Positions 8,379 through 14,931 of a stretch of 64,000 bases of DNA are shown piece by piece (position 1 is the stretch's first letter; each line of letters begins with the position of its first letter). The position numbers were made by a program, and so were the translations under genes. The stretch comes from an uncultured Porphyromonadaceae bacterium (lineage in GTDB: Bacteria > Bacteroidota > Bacteroidia > Bacteroidales > Muribaculaceae): NCBI GenBank assembly GCA_902491625.1, contig CABUIO010000001.1, positions 229,262-293,261 on the forward strand, in the 5' to 3' direction. The notes beneath the pieces were generated by a model. It made no database searches. It worked only from the letters and a program-made list of their open reading frames with translations, and had not been told where the DNA came from.

Positions 8379-9107
8379 ATGGACAAGAACAACGATTTCA
8401 GAAAATATGCCGTAGGCCACGCCGGCCTCAGCAGCACACTTGTCGACAACTATTCCCGCGCCATTTCAAGCGAGGTTGCCGGCAAATACAATTCCACAGC
8501 AGGAAATTTCACCAACTACATCAACCCCTACATTCTTGAGGAACGCCAGCTCAACGTCACCCAGCTTGACGTCTTCTCCCGACTGATGATGGACCGCATC
8601 ATCTTCCTCGGCACTCAGGTGACTGACGAAAGCGCCAACGTGATACTTGCCCAGCTCCTCTACCTCGACTCCGTCGATCCCGGCAAGGACATCAACATCT
8701 ACGTCAACTCTCCCGGAGGAAGCGTTTCGGCTGGCCTCGCCATCTACGACACCATGCAGCACATCAACGCCGACGTGGCGACCATCTGCACCGGCATGGC
8801 GGCATCAATGGCAGCCGTGCTCCTCGTGGCCGGTCAGGAGGGCAAGCGCTTCGCACTCCCCCACTCCCGCGTCATGATCCACCAGCCTCTCGGCGGCATC
8901 CAGGGTCAGGCTTCCGACATCGAGATCACAGCCCGCGAGATCCTGAAACTCAAGGACGAACTCTACCACATCATCTCAAGCCACTCCGGCCAGCCCTTCG
9001 AGCGCGTGGCCGCAGACTCCGACCGCGACTACTGGATGACAGCCGCCGAGGCCAAGGAATACGGCATGGTAGACAAGGTTCTCATCAATGAAAAGAAAGC
9101 TAAATAA
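8379..9107 (+). CDS. clpP: ATP-dependent Clp protease proteolytic subunit
   Basis: ClpP is the tetradecameric serine peptidase that degrades proteins unfolded by ClpX. The 242-residue protein has the full catalytic triad with the family spacing: Ser143 in GMAASMA, His168 in MIHQPLGG and Asp217 in DRDYWM. The first 40 or so residues, before the conserved ILEERQLNV region, are longer than in E. coli and probably include a processed propeptide, typical of Bacteroidota. The gene lies 14 bases before clpX and is surely co-transcribed with it. No clean -7 box was found in the AT-rich 50 bases upstream. Confidence 0.97.
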   Translation: MDKNNDFRKYAVGHAGLSSTLVDNYSRAISSEVAGKYNSTAGNFTNYINPYILEERQLNVTQLDVFSRLMMDRIIFLGTQVTDESANVILAQLLYLDSVDPGKDINIYVNSPGGSVSAGLAIYDTMQHINADVATICTGMAASMAAVLLVAGQEGKRFALPHSRVMIHQPLGGIQGQASDIEITAREILKLKDELYHIISSHSGQPFERVAADSDRDYWMTAAEAKEYGMVDKVLINEKKAK

Positions 9108-9121
9108 ACGGCTAACTAATA

Positions 9122-10399
9122 ATGGCGAAAACCAGACTTAAATGCAGCATGTGCGGCTCGGAAGACACCGCGGCAAATCCTGTCGTGGAGATTCTTCCGG
9201 GACTCAACATGTGCTCCAACTGCGTGGCGTTCATCGAAGAGCGCAGCAAATCAGAGCTTTCCGAACGCAAGAAAGGGGCAAAGGGTAAAGCCGGAGATGA
9301 CAAATCCCTCAAAAAAGTGCCCACACCCCACGAGATCAACGAGTTCCTCAACCAGTACATCATCGGTCAGGAGGAGGCTAAGAAATATCTCTCCGTCGCT
9401 GTCTATAACCACTACAAGCGCATCGCCTCCAAAACCGAAAAAGGAAATGGTTCCGACACCGACGATGTGGACATCGAGAAGAGCAACATCATCCTCGTCG
9501 GTCCTACCGGAACCGGCAAGACACTGCTTGCCAAGACCATAGCGCGCCTGCTCAACGTGCCGTTCACCATCGTAGACGCCACGGTGCTCACCGAGGCCGG
9601 ATATGTCGGCGAGGACATCGAATCGCTCCTCACCCGACTGCTTCAGGTCTGCGACTACGATGTCGAGAAAGCGCAGAAAGGCATCGTCTTCATCGACGAG
9701 ATCGACAAGATCGCCCGCAAGAGCGACAATCCCTCGATCACCCGCGACGTCAGCGGCGAGGGCGTGCAGCAGGGACTTCTAAAACTCCTTGAGGGCAGCG
9801 TCGTGCTCGTGCCGCCACAGGGAGGGCGCAAGCATCCCGACCAGAAGATGATTCCGGTCGACACCAAAGATATCCTCTTCATCTGCGGCGGAGCCTTCGA
9901 CGGCATAGAGCGCAAGATCGCCGCGCGCCTCAACACCCAGGTCGTCGGATTCGGCCACAACACACTCAAAAAGAAGCATCAGCGCGAAAACCTGATGAAC
10001 TACGTGATGCCGCAGGATCTTAAGTCATTCGGCCTCATCCCCGAGATCATCGGACGTCTGCCGGTGCTGACGAGCCTCGAACCGCTCGACAAGACCGCGC
10101 TGCGCCGCATCCTGACCGAGCCGAAGAACGCCATCACGCGCCAGTATAAGAAGATGTTTGAAATCGACGGCGTGGAACTCACCTTCACCGACGACGCACT
10201 CGATCTCATCGTCGACAAAGCCATCGAATATAAGCTCGGCGCCCGCGGACTCCGCAGCATCGTGGAGACAGTGATGGTCGACGCCATGTTCGACGTACCA
10301 TCGCAGAACGTCAAGACCTTCACCGTCGACGCCGCCTATGTAGCCAACCAGCTCGTCAAGGCACGCTTCGAGAAAGAGATGGAAGTCGAAAAAGATTGA
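9122..10399 (+). CDS. clpX: ATP-dependent Clp protease ATP-binding subunit ClpX
   Basis: ClpX is the AAA+ unfoldase that recognises substrates and feeds them to ClpP. The 425-residue protein has the N-terminal C4 zinc finger (Cys8, Cys11, Cys31, Cys34), Walker A GPTGTGKT at about 127-134, Walker B IVFIDEIDKI and the ClpP-docking and pore loops of the family, with GARGLRSIVE in the C-terminal small domain. The start codon, 14 bases after clpP, agrees with the position of the zinc finger. A perfect terminator follows the stop. Confidence 0.98.
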   Translation: MAKTRLKCSMCGSEDTAANPVVEILPGLNMCSNCVAFIEERSKSELSERKKGAKGKAGDDKSLKKVPTPHEINEFLNQYIIGQEEAKKYLSVAVYNHYKRIASKTEKGNGSDTDDVDIEKSNIILVGPTGTGKTLLAKTIARLLNVPFTIVDATVLTEAGYVGEDIESLLTRLLQVCDYDVEKAQKGIVFIDEIDKIARKSDNPSITRDVSGEGVQQGLLKLLEGSVVLVPPQGGRKHPDQKMIPVDTKDILFICGGAFDGIERKIAARLNTQVVGFGHNTLKKKHQRENLMNYVMPQDLKSFGLIPEIIGRLPVLTSLEPLDKTALRRILTEPKNAITRQYKKMFEIDGVELTFTDDALDLIVDKAIEYKLGARGLRSIVETVMVDAMFDVPSQNVKTFTVDAAYVANQLVKARFEKEMEVEKD

Positions 10400-10421
10400 C
10401 CCACAGAAACATCGTATATTC

Positions 10422-10455
10422 AGGCTGTATCGCAATTTCACGATACAGCCTTTTT
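10422..10455 (+). terminator. Intrinsic terminator after clpX
   Basis: A perfect 11-bp stem AGGCTGTATCG/CGATACAGCCT with an 8-base loop, followed by a T run, lies 22 bases after the clpX stop. Confidence 0.88.
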
Positions 10456-10490
10456 GATGGTTACAAGCGTAGAGACACACCCGAGCGTAG

Positions 10491-10510
10491 GGCTGCACCA
10501 TAGTGCAGCC
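10491..10510 (+). repeat. GGCTGC hairpin repeat, copy 1
   Basis: Stem GGCTGCAC/GTGCAGCC with a 4-base loop, preceded by CGTAG. Related copies are at 11297-11316 and 27703-27722 in the opposite orientation. The third copy has TGC-T/A-GCA where this one has TGC-A/T-GCA, a paired change that keeps the stem. Confidence 0.6.
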
Positions 10511-10585
10511 GCGTCCCACACGCCCCAGAGGTGCCGCACTGCGGAATAATCCATCCACCGCCCAAATTATCAATCACTTACGTAG

Positions 10586-10605
10586 GGACGTGCCATGACA
10601 CGTCC
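10586..10605 (+). repeat. GGACGTG hairpin repeat, copy 1
   Basis: Stem GGACGTG/CACGTCC followed by CGTCGCGACGTTGCGC. Related hairpins with similar flanks are at 13177-13195, 19513-19533 and 41311-41330. Confidence 0.6.
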
Positions 10606-10648
10606 GTCGCGACGTTGCGCATCCGTCCACTAAACGTGGAGATGACAG

Positions 10649-10749
10649 AAAACCGCGCAAGCGGTTGCTTTGTCGTTAGCCGATGGATGAGCGAAGCGAA
10701 TCCGTCGGAAGGCGTACACCTTCATATACAACCGTTTACGGTTGCTTCC
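10649..10749 (+). repeat. Three-hairpin repeat, copy 1
   Basis: Three adjacent hairpins: AACCGC-GCAA-GCGGTT, the long CCGATGGAT...ATCCGTCGG stem with a GCGAAGC tip, and AACCG-TTTA-CGGTT, ending GCTTCC. It is the reference copy of the five in this window. Confidence 0.72.
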
Positions 10750-10805
10750 TCGCGACAACCTGCGCTTGCGTGGGGCATCTCCGAAGCTCTTCCCACGCCC
10801 TGCGG

Positions 10806-10877
10806 CCATCACCGCGCTCGCGTCTGCCGACGCTTCACACGGCGTTAATCATAATATCGCGTCTACCGACGCTCCGC
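10806..10877 (+). repeat. 70-bp inverted repeat, left arm
   Basis: It contains CGTCTGCCGACGCTTCAC, GGCGTTAATCATAATATCGC and CGTCTACCGACGCTCC. It is the near-exact reverse complement of 11364-11433; the words CTGCC and CTACC are exchanged between the arms. Confidence 0.7.
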
Positions 10878-10919
10878 GCGCGCCGGGCGTGAGTCGCAGA
10901 AAGGCACGAAAAGGCGAAA

Positions 10920-11116
10920 GGCCTGTCAAGGCCGAGGTGATAATAGCCCGGAGCGATCAAGCTCCGGGAATCGCAGACATAACATATATCAAGCCCTGTA
11001 GGGGCGATCCGAACGCAACCTTTTTTGGCCGGTCCTACAGACCTCATTTTCATTGGAATTAATTCTTCCCGGAGCTTAACCGCTCCGGGCTATTGTCGGG
11101 TCGGCCTTGACAGGCC
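10920..11116. repeat. 195-bp palindromic element, copy 1
   Basis: Perfect 16-bp terminal inverted repeats GGCCTGTCAAGGCCGA/TCGGCCTTGACAGGCC enclose a second inverted pair (ATAGCCCGGAGC.../...GCTCCGGGCTAT), each half of which is itself a hairpin, and a central CTGTAGG/CCTACAG pairing. The 197-base element can fold into one long branched hairpin. It has no open frame of its own and no visible target duplication. Other copies are at 12836-13030 and 27422-27616. Confidence 0.8.
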
Positions 11117-11141
11117 TTTCCGCGACACACGAATTTCGCGG

Positions 11142-11238
11142 GGAAGCAACCCTGAGGGGTTGAATATGAGGGGACTTTTCCGACGGATTCGCTGCGCTCA
11201 TCCGTCGGCTATCAATAAAGAAACCGCTGACGCGGTTT
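11142..11238 (-). repeat. Three-hairpin repeat, copy 2 (inverted)
   Basis: Inverted relative to copy 1. In plus-strand order: GGAAGCAACCC...GGGTT, the GACGGATTCGC...CATCCGTCGG stem and AAACCGC-TGAC-GCGGTTT. The small stem reads CCC/GGG here and CCG/CGG in copy 1, a compensated difference. Confidence 0.7.
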
Positions 11239-11296
11239 TTTACAGCACAACAACGACACGGCAGACGGATGCGCGGTGCATCGTCGCGTGGGGCGC

Positions 11297-11316
11297 GGCT
11301 GCACCATGATGCAGCT
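11297..11316 (-). repeat. GGCTGC hairpin repeat, copy 2
   Basis: GGCTGCACCATGATGCAGCT followed by CTACAC; one mismatch and a G-T end pair. Confidence 0.5.
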
Positions 11317-11363
11317 CTACACTACGCTGGTAATCAATGTCTTTCACAGCACATCGTCGCAGT

Positions 11364-11433
11364 GGAGCGTCGGCAGACGCGATATTATGATTAACGCCGC
11401 GTGAAGCGTCGGTAGACGCGAGCGCGGTGATGG
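11364..11433 (-). repeat. 70-bp inverted repeat, right arm
   Basis: Reverse complement of 10806-10877 with few differences. The sequence AGCGTCGACAGACGCAAGCGCGATG at 63676-63701 and its second copy resembles the end of this arm. Confidence 0.65.
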
Positions 11434-11500
11434 CGTCGCATGTAGAATAAAGACCTCGGAGAGGTCGAGCGACAGCGTAGGTAAGATGTCCGGATCTTGA

Positions 11501-11532
11501 TTTGTGAATAACATTGGTAATGATTACCTTTG
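11501..11532 (+). promoter_or_regulatory. Promoter of Sel1-repeat gene
   Basis: TTTG at 11501-11504, a 20-base spacer and TACCTTTG at 11525-11532 match the Bacteroidota consensus. The predicted start near 11540 excludes the upstream in-frame start at 11514 and supports the ATG at 11556. Confidence 0.72.
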
Positions 11533-11555
11533 TCGCAACAAAACAGGCCTACACA

Positions 11556-12692
11556 ATGAAACTTATTGTCAGAATGATATTGGCAGCGATGCTTCTCTGT
11601 CTGCCTCTCGGCGTCGACGCTCAGGATGTCATCACCCGACCCAAGAAACCGAAAAAGCATACAACCGCCCCGGCTAAGAAACAACCGAAAAGACAACCGA
11701 AGAAACAGCAGCCCAAGCCTACAACATCTACAACTTCAAAACCACCAAAAGAAGAACAGCTCACACCGTCTGAGATGTACAACAAAGGTGTGAGCGCTTA
11801 TAAAAGAGGTGATTATTCCGAGGCGGTGAGATGGTACCGCAAGTCGGCAGAACAAGGATTCTTATTAGCGCAAAGAGCTCTCGGTTTTATGTACATGAAT
11901 GGCGATGGCGCCGAAAGGGATTATTCAGAGGCAGTTAAATGGTTTCGCGAGGCAGCAGAACGAGGTGATACAAACTCGCAATTTTGTCTCGGAAAAATGT
12001 ATGAGGAAGGCAAAGGAATAGATAAAGATTTATCAGAAGCAAAGCGATGGTATCAAAAAGCTGCGGCCCAGGGAAGTGAGGAAGCGAATATGGCTCTGGA
12101 GCGATTGATGGAACAAGAACTCACACCAGAGCAGATGTACGCCAAAGGCAAAGAAGCTTATGACAATATTGACTATGCCAAAGCTATGAGATGGTATAAA
12201 AAGTCTGCCGAACAAGGAAATGCTCGTGCACAGTGCGATCTCGGTTGGATGTATGAAAACGGTTATGGCGTTGCAAAGAATTATACAGAGGCATTGAGGT
12301 GGTACCGCAAGTCCGCCGACCTGGGATATGCAGAGGCGCAATGGAATTTCGGAGGCATGTATGTCTCTGGTCATGGAGTTGTAAGCGATGATTTCGAAGC
12401 ATTTAAATGGTTTCTCAAAGCTGCCGAGCAAGACCACCAAAAGGCTCAAGTATATATAGGTCATATGTATAGGTTAGGACGAGGGATAGAACAGAATTAT
12501 TCAGAGGCATTTAGATGGTACCGGAAGGCAGCTGAGCAGGGAAATGCAGATGCACAATGCAATCTCGGCGACATGTATAGGGATGGTCTTGGTGTATCAG
12601 AGGATCGGAATGAAGCAAAGCGTTGGTATCAGAAAGCAGCCGATCAGGGAAGTAAAATTGGGAAATTAAGTCTTCTGAATATGAATAGATAG
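11556..12692 (+). CDS. Secreted Sel1-like (TPR) repeat protein
   Basis: A 378-residue exported protein. A clear signal peptide (MKLIVRMILAAMLLCLPLGVDA, cleaved near residue 22) is followed by a Lys/Pro/Gln/Thr-rich basic linker (about 25-70) and then two arrays of Sel1 repeats, helical pairs of about 36 residues. Typical units read YSEAVRWYRKSAEQG and AQCDLGWMYENGYGV. About three repeats precede a short spacer (MEQELTPEQMYAKGKEAYD) and about five follow, so the spacer repeats the opening LTPSEMYNKGVSAYK and marks an internal duplication. Sel1 proteins are scaffolds for protein contacts and no enzymatic role is implied. The gene lies between two repeat mosaics and its stop is only 9 bases from a three-hairpin repeat that may act as its terminator. 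Confidence 0.88.
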   Translation: MKLIVRMILAAMLLCLPLGVDAQDVITRPKKPKKHTTAPAKKQPKRQPKKQQPKPTTSTTSKPPKEEQLTPSEMYNKGVSAYKRGDYSEAVRWYRKSAEQGFLLAQRALGFMYMNGDGAERDYSEAVKWFREAAERGDTNSQFCLGKMYEEGKGIDKDLSEAKRWYQKAAAQGSEEANMALERLMEQELTPEQMYAKGKEAYDNIDYAKAMRWYKKSAEQGNARAQCDLGWMYENGYGVAKNYTEALRWYRKSADLGYAEAQWNFGGMYVSGHGVVSDDFEAFKWFLKAAEQDHQKAQVYIGHMYRLGRGIEQNYSEAFRWYRKAAEQGNADAQCNLGDMYRDGLGVSEDRNEAKRWYQKAADQGSKIGKLSLLNMNR

Positions 12693-12701
12693 TGAGGCAA
12701 G

Positions 12702-12802
12702 AAAACTGCGAGAGCAGTTACTTTACCGTTAGCCGATGGATGAGCGAAGCGAATCCGTCGGAAGTCACGCGTCCTCATATACAACCGTTTACGGTTGCTT
12801 CC
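12702..12802 (+). repeat. Three-hairpin repeat, copy 3
   Basis: The first hairpin reads AACTGC-GAGA-GCAGTT where copy 1 has AACCGC-GCAA-GCGGTT, so both sides of the stem changed together. It starts 9 bases after the Sel1-gene stop and could terminate that transcript. Confidence 0.7.
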
Positions 12803-12835
12803 ACCGCAAAGATTTGGCTTACGCACAATTTGAAA

Positions 12836-13030
12836 GGCCTGTAAGGCCGAACCGACAGTAGCCCGGCAGCGTAAGCTCCGGGAATCGCGTACACATAATA
12901 TATAAAGCCCTGTAGGGGCGATCCGAACGCAACCTTTTTTGGCCGGCCCTACAGACCTCATTTTCATTGGAATTAATTCTTCCCGGAGCTTGACCGCTCC
13001 GCGCTATTGTCGGGTCGGCCTTGACAGGCC
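12836..13030. repeat. 195-bp palindromic element, copy 2
   Basis: Same structure as copy 1, with a 1-base loss in the left terminal repeat (GGCCTGTAAGGCCGA) and a C insertion in one inner hairpin. The central block from AAGCCCTGTAGGGGC to GAATTAATTCTTCCC is almost identical to copy 1, so the copies diverged recently or are homogenised. Confidence 0.78.
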
Positions 13031-13048
13031 TTTTTCGCGGCGATGCGG

Positions 13049-13151
13049 GGAAGCAACCCGCAAGGGGTTGTATATGTGGGTTGTACCCTTTCCGACGGAT
13101 TCGCTACGCTCATCCGTCGGCTAACGACAAAGAAACCGCTGACGCGGTTTT
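13049..13151 (-). repeat. Three-hairpin repeat, copy 4 (inverted)
   Basis: Inverted copy with GGAAGCAACCCGCAAGGGGTTG, the CCGACGGATTCGC...CATCCGTCGG stem and AAACCGC-TGAC-GCGGTTTT. Confidence 0.7.
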
Positions 13152-13176
13152 GCCGTGTCGCAACATTGCGACGGAG

Positions 13177-13195
13177 GGATGTGCGGAAAGCATCC
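13177..13195 (-). repeat. GGACGTG-type hairpin repeat, copy 4
   Basis: GGATGTGC...GCATCC stem flanked by TTGCGACGGA and CGCGGCGGAC. It is a divergent relative of 10586-10605. Confidence 0.45.
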
Positions 13196-13467
13196 TCGCG
13201 GCGGACGCGCGATCGCGATTAAGGTCTTTACCGCACGACGTCGCTCCACGACTGATTTTCCGGGGTGTTCTCCTTCCACGGCCTGAAGGCCGCGGTTGGC
13301 AATACGGCCGAACCTCCGGTCCGGCGCTTTTGACACAGTTTCTGTAAAAGGCAGACATCCCAGATTTTTAACATTTGGAGGGGCATATTTCGGGGGCGGA
13401 CGGCGAACCAACTTTGCCTTGCGCGTGTTTATAAAATGATACAGTGAAGGTACGGATACTTGAAGCA

Positions 13468-13809
13468 ATGATTAGCAAACAAGTCATAGAAGAGATCTAT
13501 AAGAAATACAATAAGCCGCCAAAGAAGGTTGACGACTTGCGTATCCCTTATTTTCTCGATCTGCTTTCCAAATCCCATCATCTGCGTCTGAGTCAGGATC
13601 AGGAAGAGATTGTCAATGAGGATCTTGACAACTACAATCCTTTCAAACGGTTTCTTATCCGCCGCATGACAGCCATTCTTGAGTTCGAAAGAATGGTCGC
13701 TTTCGCGTTCGATAACCATATCATTTTCTTCCAGAAGGATTCCAACGACATGCGCGTTCACTTCAAGCCGGTGAAAAAAGGTTTTTTCAGCCGTCTTTTC
13801 GGCAAATGA
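13468..13809 (+). CDS. Hypothetical protein, 113 residues
   Basis: I do not recognise this gene. From the ATG at 13468 it encodes MISKQVIEEIYKKYNKPPKK... to FFSRLFGK, a charged soluble protein with no signal peptide or membrane helix. A GTG at 13444 would add eight residues; the ATG is preferred. Codon use looks coding, and the pattern of hydrophobic strands (MVAFAFDNHIIFF, DMRVHFKPV) near the C-terminus suggests a small folded domain. A weak -7-like CAACTTTG lies about 50 bases upstream. Its 3' end overlaps the convergent esterase gene by 23 bases. Confidence 0.7.
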   Translation: MISKQVIEEIYKKYNKPPKKVDDLRIPYFLDLLSKSHHLRLSQDQEEIVNEDLDNYNPFKRFLIRRMTAILEFERMVAFAFDNHIIFFQKDSNDMRVHFKPVKKGFFSRLFGK

Positions 13810-14470
13810 ATTCCAATCCGTGCATCAGTCGCGGAAAGTAGTCGACATAGTGCGATCCTTCCTCCCAGCGAAATTCCGTATCAATTCCTTTTGACCTTAG
13901 AAATTCCACCGTTTCCGCCGTGCACTCGCCCACGGTGGCAAAGACCTTGTTGCGCGATTTCGGTTCCTGACGTCCGAGCGAGATATAGATCCTGGCATCA
14001 GAGGGTTTGTGAAGGTCCTCGTGGTGACGCAGCCAGCCGTCGAAGCCGTCGTACCAGAACGAGCCGGAGAGCGAGATAACGTCACGGAAAATGTCGCATA
14101 CCATCCACTGCCAGAGCGCGAAGAGTCCGGACATGGAGATTCCGGCGAGCACGCGCGTCTGAGGACGGCAGCCGAGCATCGACTCGGCCTGCGGCAGAAT
14201 ACGCTCCGTCAGCCGACGCAGAAACACCGGCGCACCGCCCCGGAAATCCGGAGTGCCCGCCGGAACACCTTTCGCCACCCAGGGCGAGAGATCGCCGTCC
14301 CAGTCCATGCCATTGATCACCGCCATGCAGATGCCGAAATGGCTTGCGATAGCACGCAGTTCAGACTCTTCCGCAGGCTTATAGCCGGGAAGATAGCATA
14401 TCATTCCGCAATCTGCCTCGCCGGCACACCGTACCTCAAGATTGCCGCTGTAAAACTTCACATTTTTCAT
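13787..14470 (-). CDS. Alpha/beta-hydrolase, putative esterase family
   Basis: A 227-residue hydrolase of the putative-esterase (enterochelin esterase-like) group. The nucleophile elbow is AGISMSG with Ser112 as the likely nucleophile (the usual GxSxG has Ser at its last glycine). The late histidine is in EEGSHYVDYF near residue 206, and ISLGRQEPKSR near 170 is the region that normally supplies the acid. There is no signal peptide, so it is cytoplasmic. It is the third gene of an operon with an adenylation enzyme and a GNAT acetyltransferase, each overlapping the next by ATGA, so it may hydrolyse or transfer an ester or thioester intermediate of the same pathway. The substrate is unknown. Confidence 0.8.
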   Translation of the reverse strand: MKNVKFYSGNLEVRCAGEADCGMICYLPGYKPAEESELRAIASHFGICMAVINGMDWDGDLSPWVAKGVPAGTPDFRGGAPVFLRRLTERILPQAESMLGCRPQTRVLAGISMSGLFALWQWMVCDIFRDVISLSGSFWYDGFDGWLRHHEDLHKPSDARIYISLGRQEPKSRNKVFATVGECTAETVEFLRSKGIDTEFRWEEGSHYVDYFPRLMHGLEFICRKDG

Positions 14471-14931
14471 TGCCTATAGATCATCATGTCCTTCAGTTCC
14501 CGGAAACCACACCCGGCGTAGAGTCCACGCGCCATGTCGGTCGTCTCCAGATATATCTTGCCGCATCCTTTCCCTTGTGCGAACGTTACAAGAGTCTCGA
14601 CAATCCGCCTCCCCAGCCCCCGGCCGCGATATTGAGGACGCACGTAGACATTCATTATGTAGGCTGAGAGGCCGGAAATGTCGTCGGGTGAAGGCATCTC
14701 GCGCTGTAGACATACAGCGCCGCTGCCACACAGTGTGCCAGCGTCGGTGTCGGTGCAGATGAACGCGAAATGGCTCCGGCCAAGCTCACTGCGATAATAA
14801 GCCACTGTCTCGCACCGCAATGACTCGAAGAGTGCGACATCTTCTTCTGAGATGCCGAACACCGCCGAGAGCACTTCCATGCGCAGCGAAAGCAGAAGTT
14901 CCCTGTCATCCGTCCGGGTAATCACTATCAT
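14467..14931 (-). CDS. GNAT family N-acetyltransferase
   Basis: A 154-residue single-domain GNAT protein. The acetyl-CoA-binding motif A is VYVRPQYRGRGLGRRIVETL at about residues 91-111, followed by the CGKIYLETTDMARGLYAGCGF segment typical of the C-terminal half. It would transfer an acetyl or similar acyl group to an amine. It overlaps the adenylation gene upstream and the esterase gene downstream by 4 bases on each side, so the three proteins are made together. The acceptor cannot be predicted. Confidence 0.88.
   Translation of the reverse strand: MIVITRTDDRELLLSLRMEVLSAVFGISEEDVALFESLRCETVAYYRSELGRSHFAFICTDTDAGTLCGSGAVCLQREMPSPDDISGLSAYIMNVYVRPQYRGRGLGRRIVETLVTFAQGKGCGKIYLETTDMARGLYAGCGFRELKDMMIYRQ

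Larger units (their letters stand above)
10460..11495. repeat. Mosaic of palindromic repeats (module 1)
   Basis: This non-coding kilobase is packed with repeats that occur elsewhere in the window, in both orientations. From left to right they are a GGCTGC hairpin (10491), a GGACGTG hairpin (10586), a three-hairpin element (10649), a 70-bp repeat (10806), the 197-bp palindromic element (10920), an inverted three-hairpin element (11142), an inverted GGCTGC hairpin (11297) and an inverted copy of the 70-bp repeat (11364). The order on the right is not the mirror image of the left, so it is a mosaic and not one large palindrome. No open frame over it looks coding. Confidence 0.75.
12693..13443. 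repeat. Mosaic of palindromic repeats (module 2)
   Basis: This 750-base non-coding gap repeats the core of module 1 in the same order: three-hairpin element, 195-bp palindrome, inverted three-hairpin element, then a GGACGTG-type hairpin (13177-13195). Bases 13210-13440 hold GC-rich sequence with a GGCCTGAAGGCC palindrome near 13280 and nothing else recognised. Confidence 0.72.

Noticed and set aside
10531..11062. Short open frames in the repeat mosaic (10.5-11.4, 12.6-13.5 and 27.4-27.7 kb)
   Set aside because: They run through palindromic repeats, their products are arginine/serine-rich with no domain, and similar frames appear on both strands of every repeat copy.
10460..13443. A composite transposon around the Sel1 gene
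   Set aside because: No transposase, integrase or target-site duplication is visible; the modules are palindromic repeats and not insertion sequences.
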